NCBI GenBank assembly: GCA_025358055.1
Contig: JANYKV010000140.1
Coordinates: 1 to 64,000 of the forward strand
DNA: 64,000 nucleotides
Direction of reading: 5' to 3'
Source of the DNA: Gemmatimonadota bacterium
GTDB taxonomy: Bacteria; Gemmatimonadota; Gemmatimonadetes; Gemmatimonadales; GWC2-71-9
Made by a program: the position numbers and the translations under genes. Shown here piece after piece: positions 30,911-38,509 of the stretch (position 1 is its first letter; each line of letters opens with the position of its first letter). The notes under the pieces are model-generated. The model made no database searches. It had not been told where the DNA came from and saw nothing but the letters and a program-made list of their open reading frames with translations.

Positions 30911-32146
30911 TCACTTTGGCAGGCGAAGCCAGAGGCCGTATAACGCATACTGAGCGGCACGCTCCCGAATCTCTTCCCGGGTTCCGGGAAGGATGGCTCG
31001 AACGGTCTCGATTTGCGCTCCGATCGCGAAGGCGAACCAGACGGTGCCGACCGGCTTCTCCTCCGTACCCCCGTCCGGGCCCGCAATCCCCGTCACCGAC
31101 ACGGCCGCCTCGACGTGAAACCGATCGATTGCCCCTCGTGCCATCGCTTCGGCAACCTCGGCGCTCACGGCGCCGTGGCGCGCGAGCAGCTCAGTCGACA
31201 CGCCAAGGAGGTCGCGTTTGAGCTCGTTGCTATAGGCAATGACTCCGCCGACAAATACCGCGGAGCAACCCGGAACCGCGGTGATCCGCTGGCCAACGAT
31301 CCCTCCGGTGCACGACTCCGCGACCGCGACCCGAATGCCCGCTTTCCGGCACCGATCGAGGAGCAGAGCCGCCAGATCGTCATTCTGTTCCCCATAGACG
31401 TTATCCCCGATCAGCAGTTTCAACCGCATCGCCGCGGTGGCCAACCGGGTTTCGGCTTCCGGGCGGGAGAGGTTCCATGCCGTCAGTCGCAAGTCGACGC
31501 CCTCAAGTCCTGGCAAGTAGGCCAAGGTGAGAGGGGCAATCTCATCCTCCGCCACTTTCACGCGTTCTGCGACGTTCGACTCCGCCACGGCCGTGGTGCG
31601 CACCACGCTCGACATGATCACGGTTTCGCCGGCCCGGGCCGCGAGGCGAGGCACGACCTCATGATCGAGGAGTTTCTGCATCTCGAGAGGGACGCCGGGT
31701 AGCATGATCACCAAGCCTGCCTGGCCCTCCAGCCAGAGTCCGGGCGCGGTGCCCCAGCGGTTCGGCAGCACAGTTGCGTTTCGGGGTACTTCCGCTTGGG
31801 ATCGATTGGACTCCGATGGCGTGCGTTTGAATCGGGCATAGCGCTCGAGGAGCGCATTCCAGATGGACTCGTCGAAGTCCAATGGCGCCCCGAACAATTT
31901 CGCAATGACCTTCTTGGTCATGTCATCGCGGGTGGGGCCCAGGCCGCCGGTGGTCAACACAGCACGGGTGCGCGCGAGGGCGCCCCGCACCGCGTCCGCA
32001 ATCGCGGCCGGTTCATCTCCAACGGACGTTCGCCGGACCACTCGAACCCCGGCCCGCGCGAGCGCCTTTCCGGCGAAGGCGCCGTTCGTGTCCACAGTGA
32101 ATCCCAGCAGAAGCTCGGTGCCGATGGTGACCAGTTCGAGATTCAC
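30911..32146 (-). CDS. cinA: CinA-family protein (COG1058 domain plus NMN amidohydrolase-type domain)
   Basis: 411 residues from GTG 32146. N-terminal MoaB/MogA-like domain (MNLELVTIGTELLLGFTVDTNG; TTGGLGPTRDDMTKK) and a C-terminal domain with VAVAESCTGGIVGQRITAVPG, SVTGIAGPDGGTEEKPVGTVWFA. Family members act on damaged pyridine nucleotides (NMN deamidase, ADP-ribose pyrophosphatase). The two-domain architecture and length are standard. Lies 3 nt downstream of pgsA on the same strand. Confidence 0.94.
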   Translation of the reverse strand: MNLELVTIGTELLLGFTVDTNGAFAGKALARAGVRVVRRTSVGDEPAAIADAVRGALARTRAVLTTGGLGPTRDDMTKKVIAKLFGAPLDFDESIWNALLERYARFKRTPSESNRSQAEVPRNATVLPNRWGTAPGLWLEGQAGLVIMLPGVPLEMQKLLDHEVVPRLAARAGETVIMSSVVRTTAVAESNVAERVKVAEDEIAPLTLAYLPGLEGVDLRLTAWNLSRPEAETRLATAAMRLKLLIGDNVYGEQNDDLAALLLDRCRKAGIRVAVAESCTGGIVGQRITAVPGCSAVFVGGVIAYSNELKRDLLGVSTELLARHGAVSAEVAEAMARGAIDRFHVEAAVSVTGIAGPDGGTEEKPVGTVWFAFAIGAQIETVRAILPGTREEIRERAAQYALYGLWLRLPK

Positions 32147-32149
32147 GGA

Positions 32150-32788
32150 TCAGCGCGAGGGGTGGGAGAACAGCGACCGGTAGCGATAGAGGTAGATCAC
32201 GAACGAATAGATGGTGAGGAACAGCGCGATGAGCAGGGTGACCGCGACAAAGCCGCCATGAAACTGATTCCAGAACTTTCCGAATGGGCTGGAGTACCAC
32301 CCGAGCGGCTTCCACGCATTCCGAAACGCGAACCAGGCAATCGTGGCGCCGATGAAAATATTCTGGAGCACCGTCTTCAGCTTTCCCGGTCCGGCCGCCG
32401 GAATGATGACACCTTGGCGTTTCGCCCACTGCCGGAGCGCGGTCATCGCGACCTCTCGGCCCACGAGCAGAACGCAGACCCATAGGGGAATGCTGCCCCA
32501 GACGGGGATGTCATACAAATCGTGTCGCTGTTGAGAGATCCAGTAGATCGGTCCCAGGGTGGCGAGCAACAAGAGTTTGTCGGCAATAGGGTCGAGGACC
32601 TTGCCGAAGTCCGAGACCTCATTCCGGCTCCGGGCCAAGTGGCCGTCAATCACATCGGTGACGGCCGCGGCGACGAAGATCACGAGGGTGAGAACCTTGG
32701 GCCAGTATCCGCCGATGAAGGGGAGCAGCGCCACCACCGGGGTGATGGCGATCCGCGCGAACGTCAGGATATTGGGAAGGGTCCACAT
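32150..32788 (-). CDS. pgsA: CDP-diacylglycerol-glycerol-3-phosphate 3-phosphatidyltransferase
   Basis: 212 residues. Committed step of phosphatidylglycerol synthesis at the inner membrane. The CDP-alcohol phosphotransferase motif D-x2-DG-x2-AR-x8-G-x3-D-x3-D is complete in DVIDGHLARSRNEVSDFGKV followed by LDPIAD. Several hydrophobic helices. The C-terminal tail has an extra pair of helices (FVAVTLLIALFLTIYSFVIYLY). Located 9 nt after mglA and 3 nt before cinA. Confidence 0.95.
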   Translation of the reverse strand: MWTLPNILTFARIAITPVVALLPFIGGYWPKVLTLVIFVAAAVTDVIDGHLARSRNEVSDFGKVLDPIADKLLLLATLGPIYWISQQRHDLYDIPVWGSIPLWVCVLLVGREVAMTALRQWAKRQGVIIPAAGPGKLKTVLQNIFIGATIAWFAFRNAWKPLGWYSSPFGKFWNQFHGGFVAVTLLIALFLTIYSFVIYLYRYRSLFSHPSR

Positions 32789-32797
32789 ACCGCTGGG

Positions 32798-33472
32798 TTA
32801 TCCCAGCGTCTTGAGAACGAGCTTGCTGATGGCCCGTAAGGTGTCGAACACCCCATCGCCGCGGAGTGCCACCGCCTCGAAATGGGGCACGCGTTCGACC
32901 CAGATGTCATCCACCTGGTGAATGAGAAACTGGCCCGGGCGGTCGGGGTCCGGCACGGTTCGCTGCTTGAGAGGATCCTCGACCTGCCAGCCCGGATTGA
33001 GGCTCTCCTGCAGCTCTTTAATCGGGGCGGCATTCGGCAGATCGCGTTTGTTGTATTGGATGACGAAGGGGAGACGGGTGAGATCGTACCCGTGCTGCAA
33101 CATATTGTCGTACAGGTTCTGCATCGCCTCGAGATTCGCTTCCATCCGCTCGATTTGGCTATCGCCCACAAAGACGACACCATCGACCCCTTTGAGAATT
33201 AGCTTGCGGGACGCATTGTAGTACACTTGTCCGGGCACGGTGTAGAGATGGAACCGCGTCTTGAACCCTCGAATGGTCCCCAGATCGACGGGAAGGAAAT
33301 CGAAGAAAAGGGTCCGCTCGGTTTCAGTGGCGAGCGAAATCATCTTGCCCTTGGACGCGGGAGCGACCTTCTCGTAGATGTATTCGAGGTTGGTCGTTTT
33401 CCCGCCCAAGCCGGGTCCGTAATAGACCAGCTTACAGTTGATCTCGCGTGATGCGTAATTGATCAGCGACAT
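32798..33472 (-). CDS. mglA: MglA-like small Ras-type GTPase
   Basis: 224 residues. Polarity GTPase of the MglA group. G1 loop GPGLGGKTT (residues 19-27, K25), switch [13 protein letters not shown]3-region [16 protein letters not shown], and G4 NKRD (with Q just before). The TVPGQ form (no catalytic Gln of the DxxGQ type shifted) is characteristic of MglA. In Myxococcus it sets front-rear polarity for gliding, and in Thermus it pairs with MglB; the roadblock protein upstream (33485) is the likely GAP. Role here unproven. Confidence 0.94.
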   Translation of the reverse strand: MSLINYASREINCKLVYYGPGLGGKTTNLEYIYEKVAPASKGKMISLATETERTLFFDFLPVDLGTIRGFKTRFHLYTVPGQVYYNASRKLILKGVDGVVFVGDSQIERMEANLEAMQNLYDNMLQHGYDLTRLPFVIQYNKRDLPNAAPIKELQESLNPGWQVEDPLKQRTVPDPDRPGQFLIHQVDDIWVERVPHFEAVALRGDGVFDTLRAISKLVLKTLG

Positions 33473-33484
33473 CCGCGCCCGCCT

Positions 33485-33982
33485 TCATGGACCAAAGAGT
33501 TTGTCGATCTCATCTTCTGCCTCGCCAATGAACCCCGATTCCACTTTTGGTGTGACGCCCGGTTCCCGGGCGAACATCGCATGGAATACTGACGACAGAT
33601 CGTGCACCGTGGCGCGGACTCGCAATTTCACGAGGCCCAGCGTCGTCCGGTTGTCGAACAGCACCACCAAAATTACCCGGCGCGCGATATCGGCGAGGTA
33701 GAGGGACTCCTTTTCGCCTTGATGGAACAGCGCACCGAATTCCGATTCGCCGAGCAAACGGGCGAGTTGGTCGTTCGCTGAAAAATCGGCGGCCGTCAAC
33801 GACGCAAAGGCCACCGGATCGAACGTGGGCGGGTCGCCCACTGTCGCGAGCATCTGCCCGGTTCGATCCACGAGAAGCGCCGTCCGCGAATTCGACTCGC
33901 GAAGAAAGCCGGCCAAAATGACCTCGATCCGAGAAGCATCCTCTTCTCGGAAAGACCAACTGGACGCCCCGCCACCAGTCAC
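33485..33982 (-). CDS. Roadblock/LC7-domain protein (MglB-like)
   Basis: 165 residues from GTG 33982, chosen for the upstream GAGG; TTG at 34015 would extend it by 11 residues and overlap the preceding gene by 20 nt. The roadblock fold appears as alternating strands and helices: VILAGFLRESNSRTALLVDRTGQMLATVGD, FGALFHQGEKESLYLADIARRVILVVLFDNRTTLGLVKLRV (in parts RTALLVDRTGQMLATVGD and LFDNRTTLGLVKL). Positioned 12 nt before mglA, so it is presumably its cognate MglB-type GTPase-activating partner, longer than classic MglB (~160 versus ~150). Confidence 0.82.
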   Translation of the reverse strand: MTGGGASSWSFREEDASRIEVILAGFLRESNSRTALLVDRTGQMLATVGDPPTFDPVAFASLTAADFSANDQLARLLGESEFGALFHQGEKESLYLADIARRVILVVLFDNRTTLGLVKLRVRATVHDLSSVFHAMFAREPGVTPKVESGFIGEAEDEIDKLFGP

Positions 33983-33995
33983 CGCGCGCCGCGCC

Positions 33996-34265
33996 TCATC
34001 CGAACTGTACCTCAAGTCGACGCATCATCACGCGCGCCCAGCGTCGGAGCAGAGGTTGCGGCTCCCAGGCAAGGTAGTCGCGGAGGAGGCGGATCGAGTC
34101 GAGCGAAGGATGTTGCGCAAGGTAGGTGAGGGCGGACAACCGACGAAGCGGCCGACGGCTGAAGAGGTCGGCGCGATGACGTGCCACATGCCGTCGCGCC
34201 AGCACCCACCCGAGCGCCAGTCCCGCGGCTGTGGCGCCTCCGAGAAACAGCGTGCGGCCTCGCAT
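33996..34265 (-). CDS. Small single-helix membrane protein, 89 residues
   Basis: I do not recognise a family. It opens with one hydrophobic helix (LFLGGATAAGLALGWVLA) and is then strikingly basic: HVARHRADLFSRRPLRRLSAL and RRWARVMMRRLEVQFG. The arrangement, one anchor followed by an Arg-rich amphipathic cytoplasmic tail, suggests a peripheral or anchored adaptor. The gene precedes the roadblock gene, ending at 33996, within a recR-ybaB-dnaX-mgl array. It may help tether the GTPase module, but nothing in the sequence proves it. Confidence 0.6.
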   Translation of the reverse strand: MRGRTLFLGGATAAGLALGWVLARRHVARHRADLFSRRPLRRLSALTYLAQHPSLDSIRLLRDYLAWEPQPLLRRWARVMMRRLEVQFG

Positions 34266-34305
34266 CAGAGGAGCCCCACTCGCATGGGTATGTCAAACAG
34301 ATCCG

Positions 34306-34899
34306 TCACGAAACCTCCTGCCGCGCTTGCAACGCGTGGCTTAGGGTTACCCCATCGACGTATTCCAGATCGCCTCCGACCGGAAGCCCCCGAGCCAGCC
34401 GAGTCACCCGGATTCCCTTTCCCGCCAGCAACTGTTGGATATAGGTGCTAGTCGCCTCACCCTCGAGCGAGGGATTGGTTGCGAGGATGACCTCTCGCAG
34501 ACCGCCCGCTTCGATCCGTCTCCGGAGGAGGCCCATCCTCAGCTGCTCGGGCCCAATTCCATCGATCGGAGAGAGTCGGCCTCCGAGGACCAGGTAGCGG
34601 CCTCGAAACGACGTGGCCTTCTCAACCACGCTCACGGTCGAGGGCTCCTCGACGATACATAGCAGGGCGCCATCTCGGGTCGGATCGGAGCAGATGCCGC
34701 ACTGCTCGACCTCGGAGAGATTGCCACACTCCCCGCACGGCCGCACCCGCTCGACGACACCGGTCAACGCCGCGGCCAACCGTGACACCTGGTCCGACGG
34801 CTGCTGCAACAAGTGAAACGTGAGGCGCTGCGCCGTCTTCCGACCGATGCCCGGAAGGCGGGCCAGTTCCGTGATCAACTCGTCGATGGCCCCCACCAC
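34306..34899 (-). CDS. recR: Recombination protein RecR
   Basis: 197 residues, standard length. N-terminal helix-hairpin-helix (GAIDELITELARLPGIGRKTAQRLTFHLL, in parts LPGIGRKTAQRL), C4 zinc finger CGECGNLSEVEQCGICSD, and Toprim domain with SVVEKATSFRGRYLVLGG and IREVILATNPSLEGEATS. Loads RecA with RecFO at gaps. GTG start at 34899; the ybaB stop is at 34901, 1 nt away. The dnaX-ybaB-recR order is a widespread conserved unit. Confidence 0.96.
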   Translation of the reverse strand: MVGAIDELITELARLPGIGRKTAQRLTFHLLQQPSDQVSRLAAALTGVVERVRPCGECGNLSEVEQCGICSDPTRDGALLCIVEEPSTVSVVEKATSFRGRYLVLGGRLSPIDGIGPEQLRMGLLRRRIEAGGLREVILATNPSLEGEATSTYIQQLLAGKGIRVTRLARGLPVGGDLEYVDGVTLSHALQARQEVS

Positions 34900-34900
34900 G

Positions 34901-35209
34901 CTAGAGTATCTGCGGGAAGGAAAGGGGCTGGACCTTCTTCATCTCGGCCTGCACGAGGTCGGCAGCCTGACGTTGGGCCTCTGCGACCGCCCCGATGACG
35001 AGATCCGAAAGTAGCTCGGCGTCTCGTCCGGCAAACGCCTCCGGATCGATCGTGAGGCTGCGCAGCATACCACGCCCATCCACGCTCACCTTCACGAGGC
35101 CGCCGCCCGCGGAGGCCTCGACCAGCCGGCCAGCGAGCTCAGATTGAAGCTGCTGCAGCCGGCCTTGCATTTGCTGGCCCAGTTGGAAAAGCTGTTGAAT
35201 ATCCGCCAT
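34901..35209 (-). CDS. ybaB: YbaB/EbfC-family nucleoid-associated protein
   Basis: 102 residues. Q-rich helical start QLFQLGQQMQGRLQQLQSEL, then a glycine turn GGGLVKVSVDGRGMLRSLTIDP and helix DLVIGAVAEAQRQAADLVQAEMKK. Dimeric DNA-binding protein. Conserved neighbour of dnaX and recR; gap to dnaX 23 nt, 1 nt to recR. ATG start at 35209. Confidence 0.94.
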   Translation of the reverse strand: MADIQQLFQLGQQMQGRLQQLQSELAGRLVEASAGGGLVKVSVDGRGMLRSLTIDPEAFAGRDAELLSDLVIGAVAEAQRQAADLVQAEMKKVQPLSFPQIL

Positions 35210-35232
35210 ACCCTGCGCCCCGCTCTCGATTC

Positions 35233-36918
35233 CTACTTCCCGCGTGGTGGCTCGTCCACAATCTCCAAATCTAACTCATCGGCCGCCAAATCGAGGGCCG
35301 CGTCCTTCTCGCGCAGTCGCCTGAGGCGGTCTGCTTTCAGTCCAACTTCCGAGAGTCGTTCCGGCCGACCTTGACTGGGCGTGCCCATCGCCGCTCCGAC
35401 CACTTTGAGCTCGACCGGTCCTCCCAGTCGGGCCGCGAGGAGCCCTTCGATGGCGCTCCGCCGCTGCAGAAGCCCCTCTTGCATGACGGCATGCTCCGCG
35501 TCGAGGGAGAGGGTTACAACCGGTGCCGCTACGCTAGCGGGCCGGGCGACGGCAAGTACCTCACCCAGGAGAGGGCTCTGAGCCCTCGCCGCGGCCACGA
35601 GATCACCCCAAACCCCCAACAGCCCGCTGAGGGTGAATGCCACCGGCTCCGCAGCCCCGAGCGTGACGGTGGAAGTAGGAGCCGGGCGGGCGGGAACCTT
35701 CGTGGATGCGACCGGAGCCGGTCCGGAGGGACTCGACGCTGGCTCTCGCGCCACGGCCGGCCGGGCCGGCGAATTCCCCACCCCGCCCGCAAGCACCTGC
35801 TCCAGATCCACGACCCGATCCATCATGGCCCAGCGCAAGAGCAAGGTCTCCACCGTCAGGCGCGCATTCCCGCTCCGGCGAATTCCCCCCTCACTATCGG
35901 CCAGGAGCTTTAGCATTCTGAGCACGTCTTCCGAACGGAACTGATTCGCGGCGCCGACAATCGTTTGCCGCATGGCCTCGGTGAGCCCAGCCGCGGTCCC
36001 GCCCAATTGTTCGATCAAAAGCGCGCGGAGCATTTCCGCGATTCCATTCATGAACTCGACGAGGTCCACCCCCTGCTCCATCAGCTCGTCGATCAAGGGA
36101 AAGACGGCCCGTGGATCCCGTTCCAGAACGATCCGAAGGACGCGCGCGAATACTTCGTCAGGCACGAGGCCGAGCGTCTCCCGGACCCGGGCGGCGGTGA
36201 TCGGTCCCTCCCCGAAACTCAGACACTGATCGAGGACGGAGAGCGCGTCGCGCATGCCGCCATCGGCGCAGCGGGCGATGAGCGTCAGCGCGTCGTCTTC
36301 GGCCGAAAGCTTTTCGAGATCGAGCACCTGACGGAGGCGGGTGCGGATTGCGGCTGGCCCGATCCGCCGAAAATCGAATCGTTGCAGTCGCGAAAGAACC
36401 GGAGCGGCGGTGGCGGCAATTTTTTGCGGCTCCGTGGTGGCGAAGACGAAGACGACGCCGGGAGGGGGCTCCTCAAGAATCTTCAGGAGAGCGTTCCACG
36501 CCTCCCGAGTGAGCATGTGGGCTTCGTCGACGATGTAGACCTTATGATGCCCAGCCTGGGACGCGGCGTACATCGCCCGCTCACGAAGGTCGCGCGCGTC
36601 ATCTACTCCTCGATTGCTGGCCGCGTCGATCTCAACCACGTCGAGATTCGCTGACCCACTCCAGACCCGCTCGCAACTCTGGCACTCGCCACACGGCTCG
36701 CCGGGTGGATCGGTGTGCTCCCGCCGCTCACAGTTGAGTGCCATGGCGAGAATCCGCGCGGCGGTGGTCTTCCCGACCCCGCGCGGGCCGGTCAGGAGGT
36801 AGCCATGCGCAACGCGCCCGCGCGCCACCGCTCCACGAAGCGCCGCCGCGACGTGATCCTGAACCAAAAGGTCCGCGAACCGCCGGGGACGATATCGTCG
36901 CGCGAGAGCAATGGCCAT
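35233..36918 (-). CDS. dnaX: DNA polymerase III gamma/tau subunit
   Basis: 561 residues from ATG 36918 (MAIALARRYRPRRFADL). The open frame continues 124 codons further upstream, but that part is low in homology-like features and would run over the SRP RNA gene. Clamp-loader ATPase: Walker A GPRGVGKTT (44-52), zinc ligands at C63, C76, C79, C82, VDEAHML DEAH-like box, LLKILEEPPPGVVFVFATTEP, sensor KIAATAAPVLSRLQRFDF. The tail (about 390-561) is divergent and rich in A, P and S. No purine Shine-Dalgarno precedes the ATG (CCTTCCCCCC), so initiation may be leaderless or otherwise unusual. Programmed frameshift sites for gamma were not seen. Confidence 0.96.
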   Translation of the reverse strand: MAIALARRYRPRRFADLLVQDHVAAALRGAVARGRVAHGYLLTGPRGVGKTTAARILAMALNCERREHTDPPGEPCGECQSCERVWSGSANLDVVEIDAASNRGVDDARDLRERAMYAASQAGHHKVYIVDEAHMLTREAWNALLKILEEPPPGVVFVFATTEPQKIAATAAPVLSRLQRFDFRRIGPAAIRTRLRQVLDLEKLSAEDDALTLIARCADGGMRDALSVLDQCLSFGEGPITAARVRETLGLVPDEVFARVLRIVLERDPRAVFPLIDELMEQGVDLVEFMNGIAEMLRALLIEQLGGTAAGLTEAMRQTIVGAANQFRSEDVLRMLKLLADSEGGIRRSGNARLTVETLLLRWAMMDRVVDLEQVLAGGVGNSPARPAVAREPASSPSGPAPVASTKVPARPAPTSTVTLGAAEPVAFTLSGLLGVWGDLVAAARAQSPLLGEVLAVARPASVAAPVVTLSLDAEHAVMQEGLLQRRSAIEGLLAARLGGPVELKVVGAAMGTPSQGRPERLSEVGLKADRLRRLREKDAALDLAADELDLEIVDEPPRGK

Positions 36919-36999
36919 GGGGGGAAGGTAGGTGGAAAGGGGGATGGGGAAAAGGGACCGACGAAGGGGACGGCTGGCACGCAAAAGCAGACGAAGAAA

Positions 37000-37106
37000 G
37001 GGAGTACCCCAGGCGACCCGAAGCGATACCAGACATCGCTTAGCGCTGCTACCGGCAAGGTCCTGACGCGGTTCACGCGCCGATACCCTTCGGACCTGGG
37101 GCGACG
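37000..37106 (-). ncRNA. ffs: Signal recognition particle RNA (small bacterial type)
   Basis: Between brkB-like gene and dnaX, on the minus strand, a ~100-nt hairpin RNA. Outer helix: GCCCCAGG (plus 37095-37102) against CCTGGGGT, then CCGAAG against CTTCGG. The diagnostic helix-8 region reads CGCGTCAGGACC, TTGCC loop, GGTAGCAGCG: this is the CAGG / AGCAG internal loop pair of SRP RNA flanked by GCG/CGC. Position directly upstream of dnaX is common in several phyla. The apical loop is not the usual GGAA. Boundaries are approximate. An ffh gene is not in the window. Confident from the helix-8 pattern, not from a covariance search. Confidence 0.83.
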
Positions 37107-37174
37107 CAAATGTAGCCGGACAGGGCGACGGCAGGAAGGCGGGAAGGTAAATCACATCGGGATGCGCCCCACCT

Positions 37175-38083
37175 CTATGCTCCGACCGCCCCCTCTTCCC
37201 AAATCCGCGCCACGACTCCCCCGAGGAGAAAGACCAACGCCGTGTAATACATCCAGACGCCAAGGAGGAGGATGGCCGCGAGATTCGCATCGACCGAGAT
37301 CTGTTCGCTGGAGCCGAGGTACACGAGATAGAGTCCGAAGAGTCGCTTGGCGATCTCGAAGGAAACAGCGGAAAAGAGGGCGGCGATCTGGGCCGCGCGG
37401 GTGGAAAGGCGTCGCATGGACGCGAACCGATAGACGAGGAAATACAACGTCCAGATGAAGCCCAATGCGAGGATTTCGCCGAGCCACCAGCCCACTCGCG
37501 ACACGAAGAACCCGAATTCTGGAACCGCCTCTTTGCCCGCAGCTTGAATGACGGCCAAGGCGGCCGAGAGCACGGTATTGCCCATGAAGAGCGTCAGGAC
37601 CAGAAGCACCATGCCGAGGTCGCGCAGCTTGCCCAAGAGATAATGCACCACGGCGTGCCGTTCGGGCGGCCGCACCGAGGAGTCGAACACAACATTGAGG
37701 GCGGTTCGGGTCCCCGCGAAGAGACGGGTGCTGAACCAGAGGAAGGCGGGCACCGCGACCAAAGACAACCGACCCTGATAGGACGCGAATTGGCCTACCA
37801 CCCGCTCCACGAAGGCAAACGGATCCTTTCCCCCGACGGTCACATGGGGCGGAAGGAATTGGTCGAGCAGGACAGCGGCATCAACCGGATCGGTACCACC
37901 GTAGGTCTGCAGCAGGTGCCCGATACCCGCAACGAGGAGCAACGCGAAAGGGACCAAAGCAACGAGCGCGTCAAACGTGAGCGCGCTCGAGAGGAAAACG
38001 ACGTTGTGTTGGTCAGCCGCGATGATGGTGCGCCGGATGAACCTGAGGAGTTGAGCCGGCCGGTCGCGAATTCGCGAGCTCAG
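37175..38083 (-). CDS. YihY/BrkB-family inner membrane protein with a probable CTG start
   Basis: 302 residues if started at CTG 38083. Membrane protein of the YihY/virulence factor BrkB (UPF0761) family: SSALTFDALVALVPFALLLVAGIG first helix, then several helices (MVLLVLTLFMGNTVLSAAL, WWLGEILALGFIWTLYFLVYRF, LAAILLLGVWMYYTALVFLLGGVVARIWEE). No ATG, GTG or TTG exists between the in-frame TGA at 38219 and TTG 37957, and starting at 37957 would delete half of the first helix. CTG 38083 lies in a CTGA overlap with the previous stop and has GAGGAAGAGGAG 8 nt upstream. Length then matches the family. Confidence 0.82.
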   Translation of the reverse strand: MSSRIRDRPAQLLRFIRRTIIAADQHNVVFLSSALTFDALVALVPFALLLVAGIGHLLQTYGGTDPVDAAVLLDQFLPPHVTVGGKDPFAFVERVVGQFASYQGRLSLVAVPAFLWFSTRLFAGTRTALNVVFDSSVRPPERHAVVHYLLGKLRDLGMVLLVLTLFMGNTVLSAALAVIQAAGKEAVPEFGFFVSRVGWWLGEILALGFIWTLYFLVYRFASMRRLSTRAAQIAALFSAVSFEIAKRLFGLYLVYLGSSEQISVDANLAAILLLGVWMYYTALVFLLGGVVARIWEEGAVGA

Positions 38084-38499
38084 GCGACCGGCTCCTCTTC
38101 CTCGGTCGGAATCTGGCGGCGCCGCGCTCGGGCATCCGCCAACCGCCGCTCCAATTCTTGCCGCGGAGATGGGGCCGTCCCGCGGTCCTTTCCGCTCGGC
38201 CGCGGCGTGTCCTCGTCTTCATCCTCCTCCGGTTCACCCCCAAAGGCCGTCTCGGCCATCTCACGGAGCTTCTGTTCTTTGGTGGTGAGAGCATCCCCGA
38301 GGTCATTGAAGCGGTCCTCCGCCGCACGCCGGAGCCCCCGGAGTCGCCGCGACAGGTCTCGCCGAGTGGCTTCGCCCGACTGAGGGGCGAACAGCAAAGC
38401 CAGGACGCCGCCCACCGCAGCACCCACCACAACCCACTTGAGCGCGGAACCACCCTCTCGGATGACCACGACCTTTCTGCCTTCGTCACGATTCGACAC
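38080..38499 (-). CDS. YtxH-type small membrane-anchored protein
   Basis: 139 residues from GTG 38499, with AGGGGG a few nt upstream. Near the N-terminus lies one helix, ALKWVVVGAAVGGVLALLFAPQSGEATRRDL, matching the YtxH (DUF948-like/Gas vesicle-like) pattern of a glycine-rich helix followed by the APxSGxxTR motif (in parts VVGAAVGGVLALLFAP, QSGEATRRDL). The rest is a charged coiled-coil-like helix and a Glu-rich acidic tail (EPEEDEDEDTP; TEEEEPVA) whose codons double as the Shine-Dalgarno of the next gene. Function in the cell envelope stress response is only assumed. Confidence 0.7.
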   Translation of the reverse strand: MSNRDEGRKVVVIREGGSALKWVVVGAAVGGVLALLFAPQSGEATRRDLSRRLRGLRRAAEDRFNDLGDALTTKEQKLREMAETAFGGEPEEDEDEDTPRPSGKDRGTAPSPRQELERRLADARARRRQIPTEEEEPVA

Positions 38500-38509
38500 G
38501 ATTCGCCCC

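Noticed and set aside
36919-37290. 124-codon upstream extension of dnaX
   Set aside because: It would place coding sequence over the SRP RNA and lacks conservation-like features; ATG 36918 gives the typical DnaX start.
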